Source: an uncultured Capnocytophaga sp. (lineage in GTDB: Bacteria > Bacteroidota > Bacteroidia > Flavobacteriales > Flavobacteriaceae). Taken from it: DNA of 64,000 nucleotides. Position numbers and translations under genes: made by a program. Every line of letters starts with the position of its first letter. Position 1 is the stretch's first letter. Of the stretch, positions 1-8,839 are shown piece by piece. The stretch is from positions 16,648-80,647 of the forward strand of contig NZ_CALHGG010000150.1 in assembly GCF_938029845.1 (NCBI RefSeq). Direction: 5' to 3'. Below the pieces are notes generated by a model. That model was not told the origin of the DNA and ran no database searches. It saw only the letters and a list, made by a program, of their open reading frames with translations.

Positions 1-1054
1 CCACAGGGGTAATACCTAATTCCTTCATTGCTTGTTCGGCTATCTCTACAATATAGATTACAGGCTCTATCTTCTCACGCATGTTATAGTATTGGTCTTC
101 TACTTCTACCTCAAAGATAGCATCCTTGTGTAGCTTCTGCAAATCTTTCACTACAGTATGCAATAGTTCCTTACGTGCATTGAATTTATTACGGTCATGG
201 TCACGGATAATCATATTGATATATACATCCTCCACATCTCCCTTGATGTTCATCACATGGAAGAACCCTTCACGACCTTCAGTACGTTCTGGAACTTCAT
301 TCTCTGGAAGCGCTTCTATCAGTTCACTGGCAATAAGGATAGCATTGACCATACGCCCCTTGGCAGTACCTGGATGCACTCCCTTACCTTTGATATGTAT
401 CTTAGCTCCGGCAGCATTGAAGCTCTCATACTCCAATTCCCCTATGTGGCTACCGTCCATGGTATAAGCCCACTCTGCTCCAAACTTAGATACATCAAAC
501 TTATGTGGCCCCTTGCCTATTTCCTCATCAGGAGTGAAGGCAATACGGATCTTTCCATGTTGTATCTCTGGATGTTCTAAAAGATACTCCATAGCTGATA
601 CGATTTCAGCTACCCCCGCCTTGTCATCGGCTCCTAAGAGGGAAAGACCGTCAGTAGTGATGATAGTTTGCCCTATATATTTCTTCAAATCAGAGAAGTA
701 AGAAGAGGACAACACTATGTTTTCTTTCTCATTGAGCACTATATCCCTTCCATCATAGTTATGTACAAACTGGGGATTTACATTCGCTCCAGAAAAGTCT
801 GGCGATGTATCATAGTGAGCGATAAAGCCTATGGTAGGCACCTCATGCGATACATTGGAAGGCAGTGTAGCCATAATGTAGCCATACTCATCTACACTTA
901 CCTCCGAAAGGCCTATTTGCTTAAGTTCCTCCACCAAAAGGTGAATAATATCCCATTGTTTTTGGGTACTTGGAGTAGTAGTACTCTCAGGATCGGATTG
1001 CGAATCCACTTTTACATAGCGGATAAAGCGATCTATAATTTTTTTCTCTTGCAT
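1..1054 (-). CDS. pepT: Peptidase T (tripeptide aminopeptidase), 3' end cut by window
   Basis: The minus-strand frame starting at the ATG at 1054 reads [20 protein letters not shown] and stays open to the window edge, so the C-terminus is missing. It shows the M20 metallopeptidase signatures: an H-x-D motif in [10 protein letters not shown], the bridging aspartate in [13 protein letters not shown] and the glutamate pair in [10 protein letters not shown]. Later parts ([31 protein letters not shown]) are typical of PepT. The family removes N-terminal residues from tripeptides in the cytoplasm using two zinc ions. It is the only candidate start near the promoter-like region. Identity is confident. 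Confidence 0.93.
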   Translation of the reverse strand, partial: MQEKKIIDRFIRYVKVDSQSDPESTTTPSTQKQWDIIHLLVEELKQIGLSEVSVDEYGYIMATLPSNVSHEVPTIGFIAHYDTSPDFSGANVNPQFVHNYDGRDIVLNEKENIVLSSSYFSDLKKYIGQTIITTDGLSLLGADDKAGVAEIVSAMEYLLEHPEIQHGKIRIAFTPDEEIGKGPHKFDVSKFGAEWAYTMDGSHIGELEYESFNAAGAKIHIKGKGVHPGTAKGRMVNAILIASELIEALPENEVPERTEGREGFFHVMNIKGDVEDVYINMIIRDHDRNKFNARKELLHTVVKDLQKLHKDAIFEVEVEDQYYNMREKIEPVIYIVEIAEQAMKELGITPV

Positions 1055-1088
1055 GTGTAAAATTTTAACGAAAACTTTTTATTCAAAA

Positions 1089-1562
1089 CTATTTTTCTTG
1101 CTCCCATTGAGCAAGTGGAATGATAGTATCCTCTATGGTATCAACTACAAGAATATCATTCTTATCTTGCTTATTTACATAGAGGATATGATAAGTCTCA
1201 TAGCGATCCTCTCCATTGTAGCCTATTCGTACCTCATAGTACTCCTGAGCATTATTCATGGTCTTTTGAGGATCTACTATAACAGAGACCCCTCTCTGTC
1301 CTTGGGTTGCTTTACTTATTTGATTATGCACTTTTTGAGTGATAGGCAATGTGAATACCAGGTCTACTACTTGGTCTTCTGTAAGGGATTGTGCAGCCGT
1401 ATCAGTCTCCCCTGCAGCAGGATTAGGGCGCTCTTTGGAAAGGGCTTGTTCCTGCGTAGGCACCTCTTGTGTAGAGGACTTAGATTGGTTTTGGCAAGAC
1501 ATCAGCGACAACCCTACCAACAAAAGTATGCCCAATAGCTGCTTAGACAAAAGAAAGCTCAT
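1089..1562 (-). CDS. Putative lipoprotein, unknown function
   Basis: 157 residues from the ATG at 1562 (MSFLLSKQLLG). A hydrophobic signal segment is followed by a lipobox ending in LSLMSC, so the protein is probably lipidated. A Ser/Thr/Gln/Pro-rich linker (about residues 25-60) leads to a compact C-terminal domain with many Tyr, Asp and Val residues. An upstream ATG at 1598 in the same frame is rejected because it overlaps the -7 box TACTTTTG at 1596-1603, so transcription should begin downstream of it. It sits 34 bp upstream of pepT on the same strand and may be cotranscribed. I do not recognise the family. Confidence 0.75.
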   Translation of the reverse strand: MSFLLSKQLLGILLLVGLSLMSCQNQSKSSTQEVPTQEQALSKERPNPAAGETDTAAQSLTEDQVVDLVFTLPITQKVHNQISKATQGQRGVSVIVDPQKTMNNAQEYYEVRIGYNGEDRYETYHILYVNKQDKNDILVVDTIEDTIIPLAQWEQEK

Positions 1563-1595
1563 AGATTGTCTTTGTATAAGATTATTTATATCATG

Positions 1596-1603
1596 CAAAA
1601 GTA
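1596..1603 (-). promoter_or_regulatory. Promoter -7 box for the lipoprotein gene
   Basis: TACTTTTG on the minus strand fits the Bacteroidota -7 consensus TAnnTTTG and lies about 33 bp before the chosen start at 1562. Confidence 0.6.
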
Positions 1604-1681
1604 CGACTTTTCTCCATGAGTTACAAACAATCTTAGTGTTTTTTTTCTCCCTTTTTTCATTGTTATCTTAGTTTTATTTCT

Positions 1682-1689
1682 TACCTTTG
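1682..1689 (+). promoter_or_regulatory. Promoter -7 box for tyrS
   Basis: TACCTTTG matches TAnnTTTG, 60 bp before the tyrS ATG. The leader between them is a low-complexity run of CTAACAACTAA-type words. Confidence 0.65.
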
Positions 1690-1748
1690 CAAAGCAAAAA
1701 CTAATCTTTAACAACTAACCACTAATTACTAACAACTAAAGAAAGAAA

Positions 1749-3047
1749 ATGAAGAATTTCGTAGAAGAATTGCGTTGGCGTGGTATGATTCAGGACATCA
1801 TGCCGGAGACTGAACAGCACCTTATGGAAGGACTTCGAGCCGCTTATGTAGGGATTGACCCTACAGCGGACTCACTACATATAGGGCACCTTGTAGGAGT
1901 GATGATGCTCCGCCACTTCCAAAACTGCGGCCACAAGCCTTATGCACTGGTAGGAGGGGCTACAGGTATGATAGGTGACCCCTCTGGCAAATCTGCTGAA
2001 AGAAACCTCCTCACCGAAGAGGCCTTGACACACAATATACAAGGTATCAAAAAACAATTGGCTAAATTCCTTGATTTTGAAAGTACTGCCTCCAATCGTG
2101 CGGAACTAGTCAATAACTATGATTGGATGAAGGGCTTCTCTTTTCTTACCTTTATTCGCGATATTGGCAAGCATATCACTGTGAATTATATGATGGCCAA
2201 GGATTCGGTAAAAAAACGCTTTGACCCCAATGAGAATACCGAAGGTATGTCCTTCACCGAGTTCTCTTATCAACTACTACAAGGCTATGACTTCCTACAC
2301 CTCTACCAAGAAAAGAATGTAACCTTACAGATGGGAGGCTCGGACCAATGGGGCAATATCACCACAGGTACCGAACTAATTCGCCGTAAAGTAGGAGGAA
2401 AGGCCTTTGCCCTTACTTGTCCACTGATCACCAAAGCCGATGGTACCAAGTTCGGCAAATCCGAAGGAGGTAACGTATGGCTTGATCCTGAAAAGACTTC
2501 TCCTTATAAGTTCTACCAATATTGGATCAACACTTCCGATGCCGATGCTGAGCGCTATATCAAGATCTTCACCATGCTCCCTAAGGAGGAAATAGAAGCT
2601 CTCACTGCTGCACACCATGAGGCTCCACACCTAAGAATTTTACAAAACAAATTAGCTGAAGAACTAACCCTTTTGGTACATGGCAAAGAGGAATGGGAGA
2701 AGGCCGTACAAGCCTCACAGATTCTTTTCGGCAACTCTACTTCTGAAGACCTCAAGAAGCTTGATCCTAAAACATTCCTTGAGGTATTCGATGGCGTACC
2801 ACAGGCGGAAATCTCATTGGCAGACCTACACAATGGCTTAGACCTCATTGCGGCTCTTTCAGCCAAAACAGGCTTTATCAAAAGTAACTCCGAAGCTCGC
2901 CGTGCTATAGGCGAAAATTCTATTGCAGTAAACAAAGAAAAGGTATCTGACGGTTACCTACTCGGAGAAAAAGACCTAATCAACGAACGTTTTATTCTCT
3001 TACAGCGAGGAAAGAAGAATTATTTCTTGATTATAGTAAATAAGTGA
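1749..3047 (+). CDS. tyrS: Tyrosyl-tRNA synthetase
   Basis: 432 residues, the usual length for bacterial TyrRS. The class I HIGH motif is present in [13 protein letters not shown] and the KMSKS loop reads KFGKSEGG. The tyrosine-binding motif [12 protein letters not shown] is intact. A C-terminal S4-like RNA-binding region (about residues 360-432, [17 protein letters not shown]) completes the protein. It charges tRNA-Tyr with tyrosine in the cytoplasm. It stands alone between a leftward lipoprotein gene and the exporter pair downstream, with its own promoter. Confidence 0.98.
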   Translation: MKNFVEELRWRGMIQDIMPETEQHLMEGLRAAYVGIDPTADSLHIGHLVGVMMLRHFQNCGHKPYALVGGATGMIGDPSGKSAERNLLTEEALTHNIQGIKKQLAKFLDFESTASNRAELVNNYDWMKGFSFLTFIRDIGKHITVNYMMAKDSVKKRFDPNENTEGMSFTEFSYQLLQGYDFLHLYQEKNVTLQMGGSDQWGNITTGTELIRRKVGGKAFALTCPLITKADGTKFGKSEGGNVWLDPEKTSPYKFYQYWINTSDADAERYIKIFTMLPKEEIEALTAAHHEAPHLRILQNKLAEELTLLVHGKEEWEKAVQASQILFGNSTSEDLKKLDPKTFLEVFDGVPQAEISLADLHNGLDLIAALSAKTGFIKSNSEARRAIGENSIAVNKEKVSDGYLLGEKDLINERFILLQRGKKNYFLIIVNK

Positions 3048-3079
3048 TACTAAGATAATTAGAACCAATCTGTATAATC

Positions 3080-3853
3080 ATGAGAGCAATAGAACGGGTG
3101 GCACAGCTTCTGGCTGAAATCAACTTTGTACTCATCACAGGAGGTGCCAATACACGTAGGGTGCTTAGAAACACGAACCGAATAGCCAATGCGCTGAACT
3201 ATCATTGTGATATTTTCTACTCGTATTCGGCTATTATTATTACCGTCTATGACAATGCTAGCAAAGAAAAAGAAACCATCGTTAAGAGTATCCCTCACCA
3301 TGGGGTCAATTTCAATGCAATCTCGGATATCAGTATCCTCTCATGGCGGGTCTTGGAAAAGAAACTCCCTATCGAAGTAATAGAGCGAGAAGTAGCTTAT
3401 ATCAAGCAAAAATCCCACTACAACATGTACCTGATGTGGTTCTTTGTATCCTTGGCTGGAGGCTCATTGGCTTATATCTTTGGAGGAGATAATCACAACA
3501 GTTATTTTGAAATGGGTATCTCTTTCTTAGCAACCCTAATAGGACTAGCTGGTCGACGCCTATTGCAAGTAAGGAAGTTCAATGTCTTCATCTGTTGGGC
3601 ATGGGCAGCCTTTATATCGGTAAGTGTGGTAAATGCTTTTCGCCTTGTAGGTGTGGAAGAATACAAGAATGCTCTGGCTGCCTGTGTGTTATGGCTTATT
3701 CCAGGGGTGCCACTTATCAATGGCTTTATAGATACACTCACAGGTCATGTGGTGGCAGGTATGGCCAAACTTACCTATGCCTTAGTACTTATCTTTATGA
3801 TTTCTATTGGTTTTTATCTTTCACTATTTATCTTCGGTTATGAACTTCTTTGA
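3080..3853 (+). CDS. Threonine/serine exporter, ThrE N-terminal-type subunit
   Basis: 257 residues. The first 120 form a soluble domain (ERVAQLLAEINFVLITGGANT, then ILSWRVLEKKLPIEVIE), and the rest holds about five hydrophobic helices. This matches the ThrE/DUF1212 family, in which ThrE is a single protein in Corynebacterium but is split in two in many bacteria. The next gene overlaps its stop codon and supplies the second half. Role: export of threonine or serine across the inner membrane, inferred from the family. The conserved GVNFNAISDISILSW block supports the family call. Confidence 0.85.
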   Translation: MRAIERVAQLLAEINFVLITGGANTRRVLRNTNRIANALNYHCDIFYSYSAIIITVYDNASKEKETIVKSIPHHGVNFNAISDISILSWRVLEKKLPIEVIEREVAYIKQKSHYNMYLMWFFVSLAGGSLAYIFGGDNHNSYFEMGISFLATLIGLAGRRLLQVRKFNVFICWAWAAFISVSVVNAFRLVGVEEYKNALAACVLWLIPGVPLINGFIDTLTGHVVAGMAKLTYALVLIFMISIGFYLSLFIFGYELL

Positions 3854-4409
3854 TGCTTTTAGTCTTTTGGCTGAACGTATATTTTGGTCTATGTGGGTAT
3901 CGGTTGGCTTTGCCTTATTGTTCAACACTCCTCGTAGAGCATTATGGGCTACTGCACTATTAGGGGCTATAGGCTGGAGTATCAAGTTCCTACTTATCAA
4001 GACAATCATCCCCGACCAAGTGGTAATTGCCTCTTTTGCGGGTGCCTGCTCTGTAGGCTTCTTAAGTATGTATTTCGCCCATAGAGTACACACTCCCCCT
4101 ATGGTTTTTACGATTCCTGCAGTGATTAATATGATCCCTGGTAAGTCTGGTTATGAGTTCATGATGGGACTCATCAAGATTGTTACTATCACCCATGAGC
4201 ATGACCGTACCTTAGAGACTATTTTTGAGACTATTAAGCTAGGATTACAAACAGGTTTTATCACCTTGAGTCTTGCTTTCGGGGTCATTGCTCCCGTACT
4301 CTTATTGAACACTTATACCATTAAGAACAAGGATTTGAATAAGTTTATCGCTAAGAAATTAAAACGTATCCGTAAGCGTATCAAAAAAGAAGAAACCCCA
4401 GTCGTATAG
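3840..4409 (+). CDS. Threonine/serine exporter, second membrane subunit (DUF3815-like)
   Basis: 189 residues starting at ATG 3840 (MNFFDAFSLLAER), which overlaps the end of the upstream ThrE-like gene by 14 bp, a sign of translational coupling. An in-frame upstream start at 3807 would add 11 residues deep inside the previous gene and is less likely. Four to five hydrophobic helices are followed by a Lys/Arg-rich tail (KKLKRIRKRIKKEE). The motif PAVINMIPGKSGYEFMMG is characteristic of the small ThrE partner. Together the two proteins form one exporter. Confidence 0.82.
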   Translation: MNFFDAFSLLAERIFWSMWVSVGFALLFNTPRRALWATALLGAIGWSIKFLLIKTIIPDQVVIASFAGACSVGFLSMYFAHRVHTPPMVFTIPAVINMIPGKSGYEFMMGLIKIVTITHEHDRTLETIFETIKLGLQTGFITLSLAFGVIAPVLLLNTYTIKNKDLNKFIAKKLKRIRKRIKKEETPVV

Positions 4410-4460
4410 CACTTGATAAATATTTTTGAACAAAAGCCCTACTTATTCCAGTTTTTTTAG

Positions 4461-4468
4461 TACCTTTG
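4461..4468 (+). promoter_or_regulatory. Promoter -7 box for the DUF3127 gene
   Basis: TACCTTTG matches TAnnTTTG, 52 bp upstream of the ATG at 4520. Confidence 0.6.
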
Positions 4469-4519
4469 TCGCATATTTACTCTTTTTATCTCTGATTTTT
4501 ATAACATTATTTTATATAC

Positions 4520-4945
4520 ATGGAATTACAAGGACGCATAAAACTAATTACTCCTATACAGACCTTTGGAAATAATGGTTTCCAAAAAAGGGAGCTTATT
4601 ATTGTTACTGAAGAACAATACCCACAAACCATTTCCTTTGATTTTACTCAAGGCAATTGTGAGTTGCTCAATAACTATCAAGTAGGACAAGTGGTAAAGA
4701 TCACCTTTGATATTCGTGGTCGTGAATGGACTAATCCTCAGGGAGAAGTGAAGTATTTCAACTCCTTAGTCGCTTGGCGCATTGCCAATGTGGATACTAC
4801 ATCACAAGCTGCTCCTACACAAGGTCAAGTAGCTCCTCCACCACAACCTATACAAGCACCTCAGGGAGGCACTACTTTTGCTCCAAAGGCACCTGCTCCA
4901 GCTCCCCAAGGAACTGATTTAGAAGAAGATGACCTTCCTTTCTAA
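4520..4945 (+). CDS. DUF3127 protein, OB-fold-like with SSB-type acidic tip
   Basis: 141 residues. The first 95 form a compact beta-rich domain (MELQGRIKLITPIQTFG, VVKITFDIRGREW, YFNSLVAWRIANVD) that matches the DUF3127 family of Bacteroidota. A Pro/Gln/Ala-rich disordered linker follows, and the protein ends in EEDDLPF. That ending closely resembles the acidic tip with which SSB proteins recruit partners. I infer a single-stranded-DNA-binding or SSB-like role; the family itself has no assigned function that I know. The true ssb gene is at 12081-12539. Confidence 0.8.
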   Translation: MELQGRIKLITPIQTFGNNGFQKRELIIVTEEQYPQTISFDFTQGNCELLNNYQVGQVVKITFDIRGREWTNPQGEVKYFNSLVAWRIANVDTTSQAAPTQGQVAPPPQPIQAPQGGTTFAPKAPAPAPQGTDLEEDDLPF

Positions 4946-4979
4946 CAATTGCAATAACTGATAAATTAACATAGAACCA

Positions 4980-6179
4980 ATGAAAGTACTTATTATCAAC
5001 GGTGGTAGTTCTTCTTTCAAGTACCAACTTATTGAAATGGATACCGAAACCGTATTGGCTAAAGGGCTTGCCGAACGTATTGGCTTAGAACAAAGTAAAA
5101 TCACTCACGAATATTGGGAAAAAGGAGAAAAGCATAAAATTAGCAAAGAAATGCACTTCCCTAACCATGAAGCAGCCTTCAAGGTAATTGCTGAATATCT
5201 CACCGACAAGGACTTCGGAGTGATCAAATCCACTAGCGAGGTAAAATACATCGGTCACAGGGTAGTACATGGTGGTAAGTTCACTACTCCTGAGCGTGTA
5301 ACACCCGCTGTGGTAGAGGAACTCCGCAAGGTAATTCCACTAGCACCCCTACACAACCCTGCCAGTATCATAGGTATAGAGGCTGCACAAAAGATATTCC
5401 CAAAGGAAACTGAGAACTTCGTTGTCTTTGATACAGCTTTCCACCAAACCATGCCAGAGAAGGCTTTCCGCTATGCTATTCCTAATCATTTCTATACGGA
5501 AGACAAAATCCGTCGCTATGGGTTCCATGGTATTAGTCACAAGTATGTAGATGCTCGAACTCGTCGCCACTTTAATAATCCACACCTGAAGAACATCACC
5601 CTTCATTTGGGTAATGGTGCCAGTATGACCGCTGTCAATGAGCAAGGACACTGTATAGATACCTCTATGGGATTTGGCCCTAACGAAGGTATGCTTATGG
5701 GTACTCGCTGCGGGGATATTGACAGTGCTGTGGTTTTTTTCTTAGGAAAAAAAGGCCTCTCCAACGACGAAATAGCCAAGATATTCAACCATGAAAGTGG
5801 TATGAAAGGAATCACCGGAAGCTCCGATGCACGCGATGTGGAAGCGCTTGCTGAAAAAGGAGACCACAATGGCAAACTTTGTTTGGATATGTACGCATAT
5901 CGTGTCAAAAAGTATATCGGTGCCTATGCAGCAGCCCTCAACGGAGTGGATACCCTTATCTTCACTGCGGGCTTAGGAGAAAATTCTTCGACCATTCGCG
6001 AGGCTATCTGTGAGGACTTGGAGTTCTTAGGAATAAAGATAGATAAGACCAAGAACAAAGAACTCAATCACCCAAGCGATATCGTAGAGGTACAGGCCGC
6101 CGATAGCAAAGTAAAAATTGTATTGGTAGCCACCAATGAGGAAATCCAAATCGCTCGCGATGTCCTCTCCCTTGTTTAA
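4980..6179 (+). CDS. ackA: Acetate kinase
   Basis: 399 residues, full length. The N-terminal phosphate-binding NGGSSSFKYQLIE, the family signature YGFHGISHKYV and the LHLGNGASMTAV loop are intact, as is the C-terminal FTAGLGENSSTIRE. The enzyme interconverts acetyl phosphate plus ADP with acetate plus ATP, yielding ATP in fermentative metabolism. No phosphotransacetylase gene lies beside it in this window, unlike the common pta-ackA arrangement. The start is 34 bp after the upstream stop, so it may share that gene's promoter. Confidence 0.97.
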   Translation: MKVLIINGGSSSFKYQLIEMDTETVLAKGLAERIGLEQSKITHEYWEKGEKHKISKEMHFPNHEAAFKVIAEYLTDKDFGVIKSTSEVKYIGHRVVHGGKFTTPERVTPAVVEELRKVIPLAPLHNPASIIGIEAAQKIFPKETENFVVFDTAFHQTMPEKAFRYAIPNHFYTEDKIRRYGFHGISHKYVDARTRRHFNNPHLKNITLHLGNGASMTAVNEQGHCIDTSMGFGPNEGMLMGTRCGDIDSAVVFFLGKKGLSNDEIAKIFNHESGMKGITGSSDARDVEALAEKGDHNGKLCLDMYAYRVKKYIGAYAAALNGVDTLIFTAGLGENSSTIREAICEDLEFLGIKIDKTKNKELNHPSDIVEVQAADSKVKIVLVATNEEIQIARDVLSLV

Positions 6180-6199
6180 ACCCTTTAACACCTATAATC

Positions 6200-6694
6200 A
6201 TGAGAAAAATTCTCTTAACCTTCTCTCTTCTCTTAGGTATTTTCTTTGTCTCTTGTTCTAGTGACAACAAACCTAAAGTAGTAGCTGAGAAATTCCTAAA
6301 AGCGATTAACAAACTTGATTTCGCAGAAGCTAAAAAGTATTGTGATAAGGATTCTCAAGAACTCCTTTCCATAATGGAAAGCTTTTCTAAAGGAGAAGAT
6401 GCTGAAAAGGCAAAAGCAAAAGCCTCCGATGACGACTTTACCATTACCAAAGTAGAAGAAGATGGCGATAAGGCTAAAGTCTATTACAAAGCTAAGGATT
6501 CTGAAAAAGAAATCGCTCTTGACCTAAAGAAAGTAGACGGGAAATGGCTTGTTTCTATCAACAAAGAACAAGGAGCCAAAGAACAAGGAGGTCACGATCA
6601 TGATGATTCTGAAGGAGATGACATGAACATGCCTGAAGAGGATATGTCTCCAGAAGAAACTCCTCAAGCTCAAGATAGCATTCCTGCTGCATAG
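6200..6694 (+). CDS. Putative lipoprotein, DUF4878-like
   Basis: 164 residues. A signal peptide with lipobox FFVSCSS (cysteine near residue 19) predicts a lipid-anchored protein. The next 100 residues (KVVAEKFLKAINKLDFAEA onward, then TKVEEDGDKAKVYYKA) resemble the NTF2-like DUF4878 lipoproteins. The tail is strongly acidic with His and Asp clusters (GGHDHDDSEGDD) and looks disordered, and could bind metal ions weakly. It begins 20 bp after ackA and ends before a bidirectional terminator. Function is unknown. Confidence 0.75.
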   Translation: MRKILLTFSLLLGIFFVSCSSDNKPKVVAEKFLKAINKLDFAEAKKYCDKDSQELLSIMESFSKGEDAEKAKAKASDDDFTITKVEEDGDKAKVYYKAKDSEKEIALDLKKVDGKWLVSINKEQGAKEQGGHDHDDSEGDDMNMPEEDMSPEETPQAQDSIPAA

Positions 6695-6710
6695 TTAAGG
6701 ATAAGCATTA

Positions 6711-6740
6711 AAAAAGGTTGCCCAAAAGGGCAACCTTTTT
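6711..6740. terminator. Bidirectional intrinsic terminator
   Basis: AAAAAGGTTGCC and GGGCAACCTTTTT form a 12-bp stem with a short loop and T tracts on both strands. It serves the convergent genes on either side. Confidence 0.85.
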
Positions 6741-6759
6741 AGTTTTAGATGATTAGTTA

Positions 6760-7341
6760 CTAATTAAGTCTTTGTAGTTCTATCTCTAAGTCATTTACTT
6801 TAGATTGAGCATCTATGAGTTTAGACTTTGTTTTCAATAGTTTAGTACGTAGCTTTAATTCTTTTTCAGCAGAAAGCTTACCTTTTGCTGATTGCTCTTT
6901 TATTTTTAAGTCTTGCTTGTCGTACTCTGCTTGTACTTTGCTAACCTTTAACTTCGCCTTAGCAAGCTTGTCTTGTGCTTTTTGTTTTTTCTCTGCACGT
7001 TTTTGTTGCTCTTTTGCAGCCTTTTCTGCCGCTTTTTGCTCTTTTTCTTTGGCTTTTCGCTCTCTTTCAGCTTGTTTTTGTTGTTGTTTTGCCAATTTCT
7101 CAGCTTCTTTTTGCTGTCTTTCTTTGAGCTTCATTTCCTTTTTAGCCATTTCGTTAGCTGCTTCTTGTTGTTTTGCAGCTTCTTTTTGAGCTTCTAATTG
7201 TTGCTTCTCTGCATCGGCTTTTGCTTTGAGCTCTTCTAATCTTTGTTCATTAGTAGTATCCAACTTTAGGGTATCCAAAGATTGTGCAGAGGCAAAAGAA
7301 CCTACTGCCAAAAATAATAATAATGTAATTTTCTTCATCAT
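6760..7341 (-). CDS. Secreted or periplasmic coiled-coil protein, unknown function
   Basis: About 193 residues from the paired ATG codons at 7341 (MMKKITLLLF). A signal peptide ends at SFASAQS. Almost all the rest is Lys/Glu/Gln/Ala-rich heptad sequence (residues 30-190), which should form a long helical coiled coil. A farther upstream ATG at 7374 is rejected because it overlaps the promoter -7 box at 7362-7369. Composition makes homology claims unsafe. It may be a periplasmic structural or spacer protein. Confidence 0.75.
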   Translation of the reverse strand: MMKKITLLLFLAVGSFASAQSLDTLKLDTTNEQRLEELKAKADAEKQQLEAQKEAAKQQEAANEMAKKEMKLKERQQKEAEKLAKQQQKQAERERKAKEKEQKAAEKAAKEQQKRAEKKQKAQDKLAKAKLKVSKVQAEYDKQDLKIKEQSAKGKLSAEKELKLRTKLLKTKSKLIDAQSKVNDLEIELQRLN

Positions 7342-7361
7342 ATTAATTTTAAATTCGGAGG

Positions 7362-7369
7362 CAAAGGTA
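7362..7369 (-). promoter_or_regulatory. Promoter -7 box for the coiled-coil gene
   Basis: TACCTTTG on the minus strand, 20 bp upstream of the chosen start; it decides against the longer frame. Confidence 0.6.
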
Positions 7370-7492
7370 CTCATTTAATTGTTAATGATTGTTTAAAAAC
7401 CATTAATTAACAAGATTTTGATTGATTTACCAATTTCCTAATTAGCTCATTGCTCATTGTCAAATTATTTTGCTAATTTGCCAATTATTTCC

Positions 7493-7500
7493 TATTTTTG
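7493..7500 (+). promoter_or_regulatory. Promoter -7 box for rseP
   Basis: TATTTTTG matches TAnnTTTG, 20 bp before the ATG at 7520. Its position shows that the in-frame ATG at 7457 is not used. Confidence 0.6.
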
Positions 7501-7519
7501 CGGGCTAAAAACAGTATTA

Positions 7520-8839
7520 ATGGAAGCATTTTTTATTCGCGCAGGTCAGCTACTGCTATGCTTATCTATCTTAGTGATTCTCCACGAGTTAGGACACTTT
7601 ATACCCGCCAAATTATTCAAAACAAGGGTAGAGAAATTCTTCTTGTTCTTTGATGTCAAATTTGCCCTATTCAAGAAAAAGATTGGGGAAACTGTCTATG
7701 GAATTGGCTGGTTACCTCTGGGAGGATATGTGAAGATAGCTGGTATGATAGACGAGAGCATGGACAAGGAACAGATGGCACAACCTGCCCAACCTTGGGA
7801 ATTCAGAAGCAAACCTGCATGGCAACGTTTGATTATTATGATTGGCGGAGTTACGGTGAACCTTATCTTGGGGATTCTCATCTATGCCATGATTTTTAGC
7901 GTATGGGGAAAAGATGAAATCCGCCCTTCTGATGTACCTCACGGTTATGAAGTAAGCGAAACGATGAAGTCCTATGGTTTTTCCAATGGAGATATTCCTC
8001 TGAAAGTCAACGGAAAAGACCTTACCAATACTTTCGCTATCAACCGTATGATTCTCACCCGTCACATAGAGAATATCACCGTACAGAAAGCTGATGGTTC
8101 CGTGCAGACTTTCTCTGTTCCCGATACCCTTGGCATGCAAGTATTTCACTCCGACAAGGTGCCTTTGCCCTTTATCAAGCGCCGCACCACCGAGATCGAT
8201 AGTGTCTTAGAGGACTCACCTGCAAGTAAGGCTGGCCTTATGAAAGGAGATCATATCACTATGATTAATGGCGAGAAAATTACTTTCTTTGACCAGCTCA
8301 AACCTTTGCTCAAGGAAGGAGAAAACACCATACAGATCCTCCGAGGTGCCGAGACAAAAAACTTAAAGATTACCCCTGAAAATGACATCTTAGGGGTTAC
8401 TGGTATTGAGTTCTATGATAATAAAAGCACTCATGTAGATTACTCTTTCCTTGCCTCTATCTCTGAAGGAATTAGTTATGGCTATTGGACACTACATGAC
8501 TATGTAGTCCAATTCAAATACATTTTCACTAAAAAAGGAGCAAACCAAGTGGGTGGCTTTGCCACTATGGCAAAGATGTTCGATACTTCTTGGGATTGGC
8601 TTCGCTTCTGGGAAAGTACGGCTCTTATTTCTATTATATTGGCTTTCATGAATATACTTCCTATCCCTGCACTTGACGGAGGACATATAGTCTTCCTTCT
8701 TTACGAAATGGTAACAGGCAGAAAGCCTAGTGAAAAGGTTTTGGAATATGCACAAATGGTAGGATTTTTCATCCTCTTAGCCCTGCTTATCTATGCCAAT
8801 GGCAATGACATCTATCGTTGGATTACAGGTGGTCATTAG
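7520..8839 (+). CDS. rseP: RIP metalloprotease RseP (site-2 protease)
   Basis: 439 residues from ATG 7520 (MEAFFIRAGQLLL). The zinc-binding HELGH sits in the first transmembrane helix (VILHELGHFIPAK). A PDZ domain with DSPASKAGLMKGDHI follows at about residues 215-300, and the third ligand region reads MNILPIPALDGG in a later helix. The protease cuts anti-sigma factors and leftover signal peptides within the inner membrane. The stop overlaps the convergent neighbour by 4 bp, leaving no room for a separate terminator. Confidence 0.95.
   Translation: MEAFFIRAGQLLLCLSILVILHELGHFIPAKLFKTRVEKFFLFFDVKFALFKKKIGETVYGIGWLPLGGYVKIAGMIDESMDKEQMAQPAQPWEFRSKPAWQRLIIMIGGVTVNLILGILIYAMIFSVWGKDEIRPSDVPHGYEVSETMKSYGFSNGDIPLKVNGKDLTNTFAINRMILTRHIENITVQKADGSVQTFSVPDTLGMQVFHSDKVPLPFIKRRTTEIDSVLEDSPASKAGLMKGDHITMINGEKITFFDQLKPLLKEGENTIQILRGAETKNLKITPENDILGVTGIEFYDNKSTHVDYSFLASISEGISYGYWTLHDYVVQFKYIFTKKGANQVGGFATMAKMFDTSWDWLRFWESTALISIILAFMNILPIPALDGGHIVFLLYEMVTGRKPSEKVLEYAQMVGFFILLALLIYANGNDIYRWITGGH

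Noticed and set aside
126-1060. Four overlapping + strand reading frames at the left end
   Set aside because: They lie opposite pepT, whose minus-strand frame has clear M20 peptidase motifs.
6815-7197. Two Phe/Ser/Leu/Cys-rich + strand frames
   Set aside because: Antisense shadows of the Lys/Glu/Gln-rich coiled-coil gene; the odd composition is explained by its codons.
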